A DNA stretch of 64,000 nt from assembly GCF_029211265.1 (NCBI RefSeq), contig NZ_JARGEL010000014.1:21279-85278 (forward strand), read 5' to 3'. A program made the position numbers and the translations under genes. The notes below the pieces were generated by a model. The model was not told the origin of the DNA. It saw only the letters and a list, made by a program, of their open reading frames with translations, and did not search any database. This document shows positions 42,390 to 51,188 of this stretch, in pieces. This DNA is from Extensimonas soli. Lineage in GTDB: Bacteria > Pseudomonadota > Gammaproteobacteria > Burkholderiales > Burkholderiaceae_C. Within the stretch, counting starts at the first letter, position 1. Every line of letters begins with the position of its first letter.

Positions 42390-43268
42390 TCAGACGTCGT
42401 GCGCCCAGGGCGGCAGCGGCGCCCCGCAGTGCATGCAAAAACGCGCCTCGGGCAAATGCCCTTCGCTCAAGCATTCGGGGCAGGTGCGGGTGGTGACGGG
42501 GACGGCCGCGAGGCCCTGCGTGGCTTGGCGCTGCGCTGCCATCTCGGACGTCACGATGCCCGTGGGCACCGCCAGCGTGCCCCAGCCCAGCAGCATCATC
42601 ACCGACGAAATGAAGCGGCCCAGGTCAGTCTTGGGCGTGATGTCGCCAAAACCCACGGTGGTCATCGTGGTAATGGCCCAATACACGGAGGTGGGAATGG
42701 TAGTGAAGCCGTTGGTCGGGCCTTCGATCACGTACATCAAAGTCCCGAGCACCAACACCACCATGAGCACACCAGAGATGAACACCGTGATCTTGCGCCG
42801 ACTGGCGTGCAAGGCCAGCGCCAGACCGCGGTACTCGGTCATGTAGGCGGTGAGCTTGAACACGCGAAACACGCGCAAGAGGCGCAGCACGCGCACGTCG
42901 ATCAGCACATGCGCTTCGGGCAGCAGCAGCGCCAGATAGGTGGGCAGCAGCGCGAGCAGATCGACGATGCCGAAAAAGCTCGTGGCGTAGCGCCACGGGT
43001 GCGGTACGCAGGCCAGGCGCAGCAGGTATTCGAGCGTGAACAGCAGCGTGAAGGCCCATTCGGCGCTCGTGAAAAGGCCGCTCCAGTGCTGGTGCAGCGC
43101 GGGCACGCTATCGGCCACGACCACGGCCACGCTGAGCAGGATCGCTACGATCAGGCCCTGGTCAAACCAGCGCCCGGCGCGCGTGTCCGACTCGAAAATG
43201 ATGGTGTAGAGGCGCTGGCGCCAGCCCTGCAGGGAGCCCCCAGCCGGGTCGCCCCGTTTTTGATACAT
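42390..43268 (-). CDS. Voltage-gated potassium channel protein
   Basis: A 292-residue, six-segment channel: S1-S3, an S4 with regular basic residues (VRVLRLLRVFRVFKLTAYMT), and the pore with selectivity filter TTVGFGD. A C-terminal zinc ribbon (CPECLSEGHLPEARFCMHCG) follows, an uncommon cytoplasmic extension of unknown role. ATG at 43268 was chosen; the ATG at 43307 would overlap the divergent gene start. Similar to Kch-like ion transporters of proteobacteria. Confidence 0.9.
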   Translation of the reverse strand: MYQKRGDPAGGSLQGWRQRLYTIIFESDTRAGRWFDQGLIVAILLSVAVVVADSVPALHQHWSGLFTSAEWAFTLLFTLEYLLRLACVPHPWRYATSFFGIVDLLALLPTYLALLLPEAHVLIDVRVLRLLRVFRVFKLTAYMTEYRGLALALHASRRKITVFISGVLMVVLVLGTLMYVIEGPTNGFTTIPTSVYWAITTMTTVGFGDITPKTDLGRFISSVMMLLGWGTLAVPTGIVTSEMAAQRQATQGLAAVPVTTRTCPECLSEGHLPEARFCMHCGAPLPPWAHDV

Positions 43269-43305
43269 TTTTTTGTTCCGCTCCACTTCGACCGCACTCC
43301 TTCCC

Positions 43306-44055
43306 ATGCTTCCGCTGCTTCACATCGATGGTGCCGTTGCCACCATCACCCTGCGCCGCCCGCGCGTGGCCAACAAGCTCACGCCCGAGGATCTGCCCGA
43401 ACTCATCCGCCACGTCGCCACCGTCAACCAGACGCCCGGCGTGCTGGTGCTGGTGCTGCAGTCCGAGGGTAAGCATTTTTGCAGCGGCTACGACATCGGC
43501 CAGGTTGCGCAGAGCCAGAACAAGGGCAGCGCTTTCGGCGAAATGGTCGATGCGCTCGAAGACTGCCGCGCCGTCACCATCGCCGCGATCCAGGGCGGCG
43601 TCTATGGCGGCGCCACCGACATGGCGCTGGCCTGCGATTTTCGCGTGGGCACCAGCGCAGCAGAGATGTTCATTCCGGCCGCGCGCCTGGGGTTGCACTT
43701 TTACCAAAGCGGCCTGGAGCGCTACGTCAGCCGGCTGGGTGTCGACATGGCCAAGCGCCTGTTCCTCTGCGCCGAAAAACTCGACGCGCGTGCCATGCAC
43801 GCCTGCGGCTACCTCACGCACCTGGTCGAGGGCCCCGACCCCGTCGAGGCCGTGCGCGCCCTCGTCCAGACGCTCACGGCCATGGCGCCGATTGCCTTGC
43901 TGGGCATGAAAAAGCACCTGAACCAGATCGCCCGTGGCCGCGCCGACGCCGAGAGCATCGCGCGCGAAGTGCAGCGCAGCGCGACCTCGCAAGACCTGCG
44001 CGAAGGCAGCCTGGCCTGGCAGGAAAAGCGTGCGCCGGTCTTTCAGGGACGCTGA
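43306..44055 (+). CDS. Enoyl-CoA hydratase/isomerase family protein
   Basis: A 249-residue crotonase-fold protein with oxyanion-hole segments HFCSGYDI and the GGVYGGATDMALACDF region. In hydratases two Glu act as catalytic residues, in GGGCE and in xPE-lGl; here the positions read GGATD (Asp) and IPAARLG (Ala). So it is probably not a canonical enoyl-CoA hydratase; an isomerase or other crotonase activity is possible. The start at 43306 avoids overlap with the divergent channel gene. A PaaI-like thioesterase gene follows after 41 bp. Confidence 0.82.
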   Translation: MLPLLHIDGAVATITLRRPRVANKLTPEDLPELIRHVATVNQTPGVLVLVLQSEGKHFCSGYDIGQVAQSQNKGSAFGEMVDALEDCRAVTIAAIQGGVYGGATDMALACDFRVGTSAAEMFIPAARLGLHFYQSGLERYVSRLGVDMAKRLFLCAEKLDARAMHACGYLTHLVEGPDPVEAVRALVQTLTAMAPIALLGMKKHLNQIARGRADAESIAREVQRSATSQDLREGSLAWQEKRAPVFQGR

Positions 44056-44096
44056 ATTTTTGCTCCTATTTTTGATAACTCCGCTTGATTCCTCCC

Positions 44097-44519
44097 ATGT
44101 CCATCTGGAAAAAACCCATTTCATTGCAAGCGCTGCAAGACGCCCAAACCAACACCGCCGCCAGCCATCTGGGCATAGAAATCACCGAAATCGGCCCCGA
44201 TTTTCTGCGTGGGCGCGTGCCCGTGGACGCGCGCACCAAGCAGCCGTTCGGCCTGCTGCATGGCGGCGTGAGCGTGGTGCTGGCCGAGTCGCTGGGCTCC
44301 ATGGGCGCCTACCACGCCTGTCCCGAAGGCCACCACGCCGTGGGCCTGGAGATCAACGCCAACCACATCCGCTCGGCCACGAGCGGCTGGGTCACGGGCA
44401 CGGCACGCGCGGTGCACGTGGGACGCACCACCCAGGTCTGGCAGATCGACCTGGTCAACGAGGCCGGCGAGCTTACCTGCACCTCGCGCCTCACCATGGC
44501 CATCCTCGCGCCGCGCTGA
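44097..44519 (+). CDS. PaaI-type hotdog thioesterase
   Basis: A 140-residue acyl-CoA thioesterase with the PaaI/YdiI signature LHGGVSVVLAESLGSMGAYH, GLEINANHIRSATSGWVTGT and TCTSRLTMAIL. It hydrolyses aromatic or medium-chain acyl-CoA; the true substrate is unknown. The gap to the crotonase gene holds GCTCCTATTTTTGATAACTC, a degenerate family E-like sequence. The two genes may form a short operon for CoA thioester metabolism. Confidence 0.86.
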   Translation: MSIWKKPISLQALQDAQTNTAASHLGIEITEIGPDFLRGRVPVDARTKQPFGLLHGGVSVVLAESLGSMGAYHACPEGHHAVGLEINANHIRSATSGWVTGTARAVHVGRTTQVWQIDLVNEAGELTCTSRLTMAILAPR

Positions 44520-44581
44520 GTGTAAATATCGGTAAAGAGGGCTTGTGGCGCAGCGACAGGCGCGGTAGCGTTCGCAGCACC

Positions 44582-45073
44582 ATGTCCAGCCTAGCCTACC
44601 CCGCCGCCAAGATCGACCTCACGGGCCTCATTGCGGCTGTCGCCCAGGCCCCTGACGATGAAAGCCTGAACAACCCGCTGTCGCCCGCGCAATGGGACTT
44701 GCTGGGCACCTACTTGCAGCCCTTGACCATTCCGAGCGGGCATGTGCTGTTCGCGCAAGGCGCGACCGATCGGACGCTGTATTTCATCGAAAGCGGCAAC
44801 CTGAGCGTGCACTACCAGGACGAAAAAGAACGCCTGCGCATCGCACTCGTCGGCCCGGGCTCCGTGGTCGGAGAGGGGGCGTTCTTCGCGCACCGGCCAC
44901 GCAGCGCGACCGTGCAGTCCACTGCAGCCAGCAGGCTCTGGGCCTTGGCGGCGCTGCGTTTTGCCGAACTCGCCAACCGCCAGCCAGCCATTGCCCTGGG
45001 GGTGGCGATGGCAGCGGGCGCGGTGATGGCCAAGCGGCTGGGCAACCGGCGGCGGCGCGTTGCGGTGACTTGA
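44582..45073 (+). CDS. Cyclic-nucleotide-binding domain protein
   Basis: A 163-residue protein consisting of one cNMP-binding beta-roll (PSGHVLFAQGATDRTLYFIE, LVGPGSVVGEGAFFAHRPRS ATVQS with the phosphate-binding cassette) and no DNA-binding domain. An N-terminal helical region precedes it. The GEGAFFAHRPRSA segment fits the family, and the Arg that contacts cyclic phosphate is in place. Function unknown; probably a sensor or anchor. 63 bp after the thioesterase gene. Confidence 0.82.
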   Translation: MSSLAYPAAKIDLTGLIAAVAQAPDDESLNNPLSPAQWDLLGTYLQPLTIPSGHVLFAQGATDRTLYFIESGNLSVHYQDEKERLRIALVGPGSVVGEGAFFAHRPRSATVQSTAASRLWALAALRFAELANRQPAIALGVAMAAGAVMAKRLGNRRRRVAVT

Positions 45074-45166
45074 CGCAACCCGCCTGCTGCGGTGCCGTGG
45101 CTGCTTACTGCAACCTCGGGGAGCTAAACTTGGCAGGCCCCAATCATCCTCGGGAAAATTGCAGCC

Positions 45167-45901
45167 ATGTCCTTGTTTAGCTGGTTCAAACACCGCCCCG
45201 CCAAACCTTCCACCGCTTCAGGGAACACGCCCCATCCTCCTGCGGCGATCCAGGCCGGTGCAGTCCCGTCCCCGGCGGGCGCGTCTGCCGGCGCATGGAA
45301 AAATGAACGCATGGAACGTCGCGAATTGCTGTACGCAGTGGTGCGCAACGCCATGATTCGCGCGGGGGTGCTGTCGGCCCATTACAAATTCAAGGTGTTG
45401 TCGCTGGACCCGCGCGGTCATCAGTTTCTCGTCATGATCGACCTGGCGCCCGAGTATGGCGGCCAGGTGGAGCGCCTGGGCACCGTCGAAGCCCTGATCA
45501 CGGACACGGCCAGAAGCCGCCACGACATCCTGGTCACGGCCGTCTACTGGCGCATCAAGGACTTCGCCGCTGCCGCACGGGCGGCGCAATCCGCGGCCGT
45601 GCAAAAGGCTCCGCAAACGGCCACGCCAAGCGTTCCTGCCGCCGGCGCGCGGCAGCCCGGCGTTGATGCAGCGCCGGCCTACGACCCCATCGCCGAGGAC
45701 GAGGTCGCCGCCTTCAAGCGTGCGCTCGCCTCCGCCGGTGCTGCGGCAAAGCCCACTGCGGCCAGCCAGCCCGGCGTGCCGGTGCACTCCGGCCCCTTGC
45801 TCTCGCCAAACCGCCCCACGGGCTTCGAAGACACCGAGCTGGTGGACCTCGACGACCACGCGCATATGCTCGGCAATACCCAATACGGCGCTCTGACCTG
45901 A
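45167..45901 (+). CDS. Conserved hypothetical protein
   Basis: A 244-residue soluble protein. It starts MSLFSWFKHRPAKPSTASGN, has a Pro/Ala-rich part, a folded core at about 50-135 (RRELLYAVVRNAMIRAGVLS, SLDPRGHQFLVMIDLAPEYG, HDILVTAVYWRIKDFAAAAR) and an Ala-rich acidic tail ending in FEDTELVDLDDHAHMLGNTQ. I do not recognise the family; related proteins are known in Comamonadaceae from memory. The acidic tail is likely disordered. No functional partner is visible. Confidence 0.75.
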   Translation: MSLFSWFKHRPAKPSTASGNTPHPPAAIQAGAVPSPAGASAGAWKNERMERRELLYAVVRNAMIRAGVLSAHYKFKVLSLDPRGHQFLVMIDLAPEYGGQVERLGTVEALITDTARSRHDILVTAVYWRIKDFAAAARAAQSAAVQKAPQTATPSVPAAGARQPGVDAAPAYDPIAEDEVAAFKRALASAGAAAKPTAASQPGVPVHSGPLLSPNRPTGFEDTELVDLDDHAHMLGNTQYGALT

Positions 45902-45944
45902 GAAGGGGTCAGGCGTTGCCACCCTCGACCTTAGCCGTCAGAGG

Positions 45945-47930
45945 TCAACCGCGCAGCAGCTTGTCTTCTGCCAGCGCGAGCGCTGCGGGCTGGCCGGAAA
46001 GCACCAGCGTGTCGCCTTCGGTCAACACCACGTCGTCCGTCGCTTCCACCATGCGGCCATGGCTGCGGCGCAGGTTTACTACCTCCACCCCCATGGCATG
46101 CAAGGCCAGAGCGCCCAGCGGGCGCCCCACGGCCGGGGTTTCCGGGGGCAGGCTCACGGTGGCCAGGCGCTCCTGTTCGCGCTCGCTCACGCTGTCATCG
46201 TCGGCGCCATGAAAATAACCGCGCAGCAGTTGATAGCGCGCGTCGCGCTGCTCCTGCACCAGGCGCAGCACGCGGCGCAAGGGCACGCCCACGAGCGCAA
46301 GCGCGTGGCTCGCGAGCATGAGCGAGCCCTCTATGGTCTCGGGCACGACCTCGGTCGCACCGGCGTCGCGCAGTTTGTCCAGGTGCAGATCGTCCTGCGT
46401 GCGCACCACCACGGGCACCTGCGGGGCATGTGCGCGCGTGTGCGTGAGCACCTTGAGCGCGCTCGGGATGTCCACATAGGTCACGACAACGGCGCTCGCG
46501 CGTGCCAGACCGGCAGCCATCAGCGCCTGCAGGCGGCTCGCGTCGCCATAGACCACCGATTGCCCCGCCGCCGCGGCCTGGCGCACGCGGTCGGGGTCCA
46601 GGTCGAGCGCGATGTAGGGAATGCGTTCGCGCTCGAGCATGCGCGCCAGGTTCTGCCCGCAACGGCCAAAGCCGCAGATGATCACGTGCCGGCTGGTGTT
46701 GATGGTCTGGCGGGCGATCGCCGTGACCTGCAGCGACTGCTGCAGCCAGTCGCTCGCCACGAGGCGCATCACGATGCGGTCGCTGTGCATGATGAGGAAG
46801 GGCGTGGCCAGCATGGACAGCACCATGGCTGCCAGCATGGGGTTCATGAGCGCAGGCCGCACCAGCCCTTGATCCTGCGTGAGCGACAGCAGCACGAAGC
46901 CGAACTCCCCTGCCTGCGCCAGATAAAGCCCCGTGCGCAGCGCCACGCCCGTGCCCGCGCCCATGCCGCGCGCGAGCAGCAGGATCAGCGCCGCCTTGAG
47001 CACCAGGGGCACCATGAGCAGCGCCAGCACCAGCACCGCATGGTCGACGAGCACATGCCAGTCGAGCATCATGCCGATGGTGATGAAAAACAGGCCCAGC
47101 AGCACATCGTGAAAAGGGCGGATGTCCGTGCCCACCTGGTGGCGGTATTCGGTCTCGGACACCAGCACGCCCGCGATGAAGGCGCCCAGCGCCAGGCTCA
47201 GGCCGGCCAGGTCGGTGAGCCAGGCCAGGCCCAGGGTGATCAGCAGCAGGTTGAGCATGAACAGCTCGTCGCTCTTGCGCCGCGCCACCAGCGTGAGCCA
47301 CCAGCGCATCACGCGCTGGCCGCCGGTGAGCAGCAGGCCCACGAGCAGCGCGGCCTTGAGCAGCGCCCACGCCAGCGAGGAAAGCAAAGCCTCGGGCGCC
47401 GCACCGAGCGCAGGAATCAGCACCAGAAGCGGCACCACGGCGAGATCCTGGAACAGCAGCACGCCCATCACGTTGCGGCCGTGCGCGCTCTCAAGTTCGG
47501 CGCGCTCGGCCATGAGTTTGACCACGATGGCGGTGCTGCTCATGGCCAGGGTGCCGGCGAGCGCCAGCGCCGTCTGCCAGCCCATGTCCCACACGCCGCC
47601 GAGCAGGCGCGACAGCAACAGCAGCAGGGCCATCACGGCGAGCATGGTCACCAGCACCTGCAAAAGCCCCAGGCCGAACACCTGCCGGCGCATGGCGCGC
47701 AGCTTGGGCAGGCTGAACTCGAGCCCGATCGCGAACATCAGAAACACCACGCCGAATTCGCCCAGATGGCGCGCGCTCTCGGGGTTGCGCGCGAGCCCGA
47801 GCGCATACGGCCCGATCAGCACGCCCGCGGTCAAATAGCCGAGCATGGGTGGCAGCTTGAGGCTGCGAAACACCACCACGCCGAGCACGGCAGAGAGCAG
47901 ATACAGCAAAGTCAGCGCGAGTGAAGACAT
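45945..47930 (-). CDS. Kef-type cation:proton antiporter (CPA2)
   Basis: A 661-residue inner-membrane antiporter: about 12 membrane segments (LKLPPMLGYLTAGVLIGPYA, GVVFLMFAIGLEFSLPKLRA typical of CPA2), a cytoplasmic KTN/TrkA-N domain with HVIICGFGRCGQNLARMLER, DPDRVRQAAAAGQSVVYGD and a C-terminal TrkA-C domain (GRPLGALALHAMGVEVVNLR). It resembles KefB/KefC and YbaL, which control potassium or proton exchange with NAD(P)/glutathione regulation. Divergent from kdsD with only 39 bp between them. Confidence 0.93.
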   Translation of the reverse strand: MSSLALTLLYLLSAVLGVVVFRSLKLPPMLGYLTAGVLIGPYALGLARNPESARHLGEFGVVFLMFAIGLEFSLPKLRAMRRQVFGLGLLQVLVTMLAVMALLLLLSRLLGGVWDMGWQTALALAGTLAMSSTAIVVKLMAERAELESAHGRNVMGVLLFQDLAVVPLLVLIPALGAAPEALLSSLAWALLKAALLVGLLLTGGQRVMRWWLTLVARRKSDELFMLNLLLITLGLAWLTDLAGLSLALGAFIAGVLVSETEYRHQVGTDIRPFHDVLLGLFFITIGMMLDWHVLVDHAVLVLALLMVPLVLKAALILLLARGMGAGTGVALRTGLYLAQAGEFGFVLLSLTQDQGLVRPALMNPMLAAMVLSMLATPFLIMHSDRIVMRLVASDWLQQSLQVTAIARQTINTSRHVIICGFGRCGQNLARMLERERIPYIALDLDPDRVRQAAAAGQSVVYGDASRLQALMAAGLARASAVVVTYVDIPSALKVLTHTRAHAPQVPVVVRTQDDLHLDKLRDAGATEVVPETIEGSLMLASHALALVGVPLRRVLRLVQEQRDARYQLLRGYFHGADDDSVSEREQERLATVSLPPETPAVGRPLGALALHAMGVEVVNLRRSHGRMVEATDDVVLTEGDTLVLSGQPAALALAEDKLLRG

Positions 47931-47954
47931 GGGGCCTATGCTATCCCACGGCTC

Positions 47955-47962
47955 TATAAAAT
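47955..47962 (+). promoter_or_regulatory. -10 region of kdsD
   Basis: TATAAAAT lies only 7 bp before the kdsD ATG. Transcription would begin at or within a few bases of the start codon, implying a nearly leaderless mRNA. No clear -35 box. Confidence 0.4.
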
Positions 47963-47969
47963 CGCCCCA

Positions 47970-48971
47970 ATGACCCCAGCTTCTGGCGCCCCGCGCCCCT
48001 TCGACGCCGCACAGGCCCTGCGCCTGGCCCGCGAAACCTTCGAGATCGAGGCCGCCGCGCTGCGCGCCCTGGCCACGCGCGTGGATGCGCGCTTTGCGCA
48101 GGCGGTGCAGCAGATTCTGGCGACCGAGGGCCGCGTGGTCGTGATGGGCATGGGCAAGAGCGGCCACATAGGGCGCAAGATCGCCGCCACGCTGGCCTCC
48201 ACGGGCACGCCGGCGTTCTTCGTCCACCCGGCCGAGGCCAGCCATGGCGACTTGGGCATGGTGACGGCCGACGACCTGGTGCTGGCCATCTCCAACAGCG
48301 GCGAGAGCCACGAGCTCACGGCCCTGCTGCCCGTGCTCAAACGCCTGGGCGTGCCGCTCGTCGCGCTCACCGGCCAGCTGCAATCGAGCCTCGCTCGCCA
48401 TGCCGACCTCACGCTCGACTGCAGCGTCGAGCGTGAGGCCTGCCCGCTCAACCTCGCCCCCACCGCCAGCACCACGGCGCAGCTCGCGATGGGCGACGCG
48501 CTCGCCGTGGCGCTGCTCGAGGCGCGCGGCTTTCGGCCCGAAGACTTTGCGCGCTCGCACCCCGGCGGCGCGCTCGGGCGCAAGCTGCTCACGCATGTGC
48601 GCGACGTGATGCGCACCGGCGACGCCCTGCCGCGCGTGCGCCCCGAAGCCACCTTCAGCACCCTGATGCGCGAGATGAGCGCCAAGAGCCTGGGCGCGGC
48701 AGTGATCGTCGATGCGCAGGAGCGCGTGCTCGGCATCTTCACCGACGGCGACCTGCGCCGGCGCATCGAGGCCGGTGCCGAACTGCGCGATGCCACCGCC
48801 GCGCAGCTGATGCACGCGAACCCGCGCTGCATCGCCCCCGACGCCCTCGCCGCCGACGCCGCCGAGCTGATGGAGCGCCACGCCATCACGAGCGTGCCCG
48901 TGGTCGATGCGCAAGGCACGCTGCTGGGCATGGTGCACATCGGCGACCTCATGCGTGCCAAGGTGATCTGA
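47970..48971 (+). CDS. kdsD: Arabinose-5-phosphate isomerase KdsD
   Basis: Converts ribulose-5-phosphate to arabinose-5-phosphate, the first step of Kdo synthesis for LPS. 333 residues: N-terminal SIS domain (VVVMGMGKSGHIGRKIAATL, STGTPAFFVHPAEASHGDLG, SNSGESHELTALLPVLKRLG), then two CBS domains (about 210-330). Its stop and the kdsC start overlap by one base (TGATG). First gene of kdsD-kdsC-lptC. Confidence 0.96.
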   Translation: MTPASGAPRPFDAAQALRLARETFEIEAAALRALATRVDARFAQAVQQILATEGRVVVMGMGKSGHIGRKIAATLASTGTPAFFVHPAEASHGDLGMVTADDLVLAISNSGESHELTALLPVLKRLGVPLVALTGQLQSSLARHADLTLDCSVEREACPLNLAPTASTTAQLAMGDALAVALLEARGFRPEDFARSHPGGALGRKLLTHVRDVMRTGDALPRVRPEATFSTLMREMSAKSLGAAVIVDAQERVLGIFTDGDLRRRIEAGAELRDATAAQLMHANPRCIAPDALAADAAELMERHAITSVPVVDAQGTLLGMVHIGDLMRAKVI

Positions 48972-49540
48972 TGCGCACCACCCCTTCTGCAAACCGCGCA
49001 CCCGCACAGTCCTTCGCGCCCGAGCTGCTGCTCGCCGCGCAAGGCGTGCGCGTGGTGTTTTTCGACGTGGACGGCGTGCTCACCGACGGCGGGCTGTATT
49101 ACAGCGCCGAAGGCGAGACGCTCAAGCGCTTTTCCACCCTCGACGGCCATGGCCTCAAGCTGCTGCGCCAGGCCGGCATCACGCCAGCCGTGGTCAGCGG
49201 GCGCGACTCGGCCCCGCTGCGCCTGCGCCTGCAGGCCCTGGGCGTGGAGCATGCCGCGTTCGGCACCGAAGACAAGGCCCCCGCGGCCGAGCGCATCCTC
49301 GCCGCGCTGGGGCTGGACTGGGCGCAGGCCGCCGCCATGGGCGACGACTGGCCCGACCTGCCCCTGCTGCTGCGCAGCGCCTTCGCCTGCGCACCGCCCG
49401 AGGCGCACGTGGAGGTGCGCCACGCAGCGCACTATGTGACCGCGGCGCGCGCCGGCGCCGGCGCGGTGCGCGAGCTGTGCGACCTGCTGCTCACCGCCAG
49501 CGGGCGCTACGCGGCCTTGCTCGAAGCGTACCGACCATGA
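48971..49540 (+). CDS. kdsC: KDO-8-phosphate phosphatase KdsC
   Basis: HAD-superfamily phosphatase that removes phosphate from Kdo-8-P. 189 residues with catalytic FFDVDGVLTDGGLYYSAEGE, the substrate loop LDGHGLKLLRQAGITPAVVS and the metal loop MGDDWPDLPLL. Ends within the lptC start (ATGA overlap), so kdsD, kdsC and lptC are translationally coupled. Confidence 0.96.
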   Translation: MRTTPSANRAPAQSFAPELLLAAQGVRVVFFDVDGVLTDGGLYYSAEGETLKRFSTLDGHGLKLLRQAGITPAVVSGRDSAPLRLRLQALGVEHAAFGTEDKAPAAERILAALGLDWAQAAAMGDDWPDLPLLLRSAFACAPPEAHVEVRHAAHYVTAARAGAGAVRELCDLLLTASGRYAALLEAYRP

Positions 49541-50178
49541 GCACAAGCCGCCCCCGTGGCGCGGGCCTGCGCCAGCGCACGGAAAGACTCTCGCTCTACC
49601 TGCCCATCATCGTCATGGGCGCGCTCGCGCTCGGTTCGTGGTGGCTGGTGCGCAATGCCCCGCGCGCGCCCGGCACCACGGGCGCCCAGGCCGTGCGCCA
49701 TGACCCCGACTACTTCATGCGCGATTTTTCCGTGCGCAACTTCGACGCTGCCGGGCGCCTGAAAAACGAGGTGCGCGGCACCGTGATGCGCCACTATCCC
49801 GACACCGAGACGCTGGAAGTCGACCAGGTGCACATGCGCGCGCAAGGCCAGGACGGACGCTGGACCGTGGCCACCGCGCACCGGGCGCTGAGCAACGCCG
49901 ACGGCTCCGAGGTGCAACTGTTCGGCAACGCCGTCGTCACGCGCGAGCCGCTGCCGCCCCAGCCTGGGCAGCTGCCGCAGCCGCGCATGGAATTCCGCGG
50001 CGACTTTCTGCACGCCTTCACGCAGACCGAGCGCGTGCGCTCGAACCAGCCCGTGACGCTGATCCGCGGCGCCGACCGCTTCACGGCCGACGCCATGGAT
50101 TACGACAACGTCACACAGGTGCTGCAGATGCGCGGCCGGGTGCGCGGCGTGCTGATGCCTAAGAGCCTACTGAAATAG
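49537..50178 (+). CDS. lptC: LPS export protein LptC
   Basis: Bitopic inner-membrane protein of the Lpt trans-envelope LPS bridge. 213 residues: one N-terminal membrane segment (LPIIVMGALALGSWWLV), then the beta-jellyroll (HDPDYFMRDFSVRNFDAAGR, VMRHYPDTETLEVDQVHMRA). Overlaps kdsC by 4 bp. The usual downstream genes lptA, lptB and rpoN are not present; instead convergent genes follow. Confidence 0.93.
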   Translation: MSTSRPRGAGLRQRTERLSLYLPIIVMGALALGSWWLVRNAPRAPGTTGAQAVRHDPDYFMRDFSVRNFDAAGRLKNEVRGTVMRHYPDTETLEVDQVHMRAQGQDGRWTVATAHRALSNADGSEVQLFGNAVVTREPLPPQPGQLPQPRMEFRGDFLHAFTQTERVRSNQPVTLIRGADRFTADAMDYDNVTQVLQMRGRVRGVLMPKSLLK

Positions 50179-50268
50179 GCTCTCAACCGGGCGCTGAGGC
50201 CGCACGCCGGAGCCGGGCAGCGCGCCCGAGGTGCTGCACTGGAGCCGCTGTGGCGCGCAGGTGCCGCT

Positions 50269-50922
50269 TCAGCCGCGCCCTGCAGCGCGCTCGGCGACGA
50301 AAATCTCCACGCGGCGGTTGCGTGCGCGCCCTTGCGGGGTGTCGTTCGACGCCACCGGCTGGCGCGAACCACGGCCTTCGATGGTGATGCGGCTGACATC
50401 CACGCCGCGCGACACCAGGTAGTCGCGCGTACTCGCGGCGCGGTTCAGTGACAAGGGGTTGTTGACCGCATCGCCTCCCGTGCTGTCGGTGTGGCCGACG
50501 ATGTGTACCGTGGCGTTCGGGTTGCCGCGCAGGCTGGTTGCGAACTGGTCGAGCACCGGCGCGAAATCTGGCTGGATGTCGGCACTGCCCACGGCGAACG
50601 AGATGTCGCTCGGAATGTCGAGCTTGAGTTGGTTGTCCGCCGTCTGCGTGACCGCCACGCCGGTGCCGCGCGTGGCCGCCTCCATGTCACGCTTTTGGCG
50701 TTCCATGTTTTGCGACCAGATGTAGCCGCCGAGCGCCCCCACGCCCGCGCCAATGAGCGCGCCTTTGCCGGCGCTATGGTCCGTGGCCGAGCCGATCGCG
50801 GCACCCGCCGCCGCGCCCACGGCCGCACCGGTGGCCGTGCGCCGCTGGGTGTCGCTCATGTCTGCACAACCAGCGAGCACGATGGCCCCGGCGCCGAGGC
50901 CTGCAATGAAGGTTTGACGCAT
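50269..50922 (-). CDS. OmpA-family lipoprotein with glycine zipper
   Basis: A 217-residue lipoprotein (YiaD-like). Lipobox IVLAGC with Cys near residue 19, a glycine-zipper region (GAAVGAAAGAAIGSATDHSA, IGAGVGALGGYIWSQNMERQ) and a C-terminal OmpA domain (GHTDSTGGDAVNNPLSLNRA and GRGSRQPVASNDTPQGRARN, NRRVEIFVAE) that binds peptidoglycan. Typical of envelope-linking proteins. Transcribed toward lptC. Confidence 0.92.
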   Translation of the reverse strand: MRQTFIAGLGAGAIVLAGCADMSDTQRRTATGAAVGAAAGAAIGSATDHSAGKGALIGAGVGALGGYIWSQNMERQKRDMEAATRGTGVAVTQTADNQLKLDIPSDISFAVGSADIQPDFAPVLDQFATSLRGNPNATVHIVGHTDSTGGDAVNNPLSLNRAASTRDYLVSRGVDVSRITIEGRGSRQPVASNDTPQGRARNRRVEIFVAERAAGRG

Positions 50923-50993
50923 GGTGGAACTCCTTTGAGAAAGTCATGGAGGGGAAACGGGAGGCGCAAGACTGCAGGAGGCTCTCCCGCCCC

Positions 50994-51188
50994 TCATTGT
51001 GGGGGTTCGTGCGGCGGCTGCGAAGGCGTGGGCGGGGTGGCGTGGTCGGGCGCCGTGGACGGCCCTTGTTCGCCGCTGGGCGGCGGCGCCGGCGGCTCGC
51101 CCCGCTTGCGCCCCGCGAACATCGTCCACCAGACGATGAACAGCAGCAATGCGAGCGCAAGCAGCGCTTCGAGCAAAATGACTCCCAT
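50994..51188 (-). CDS. Small membrane protein of unknown function
   Basis: A 64-residue protein with one N-terminal membrane segment (GVILLEALLALALLLFIVWW) and a Pro-rich tail (EPPAPPPSGEQGPSTAPDHA). Its ATG (51188-51186) and the divergent mltA ATG (51187-51189) overlap in one CATG. It is adjacent to the OmpA-like lipoprotein gene on the same strand (71 bp). A reading frame this short may be spurious, but the hydrophobic start and RBS context favour a real gene. Confidence 0.55.
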   Translation of the reverse strand: MGVILLEALLALALLLFIVWWTMFAGRKRGEPPAPPPSGEQGPSTAPDHATPPTPSQPPHEPPQ

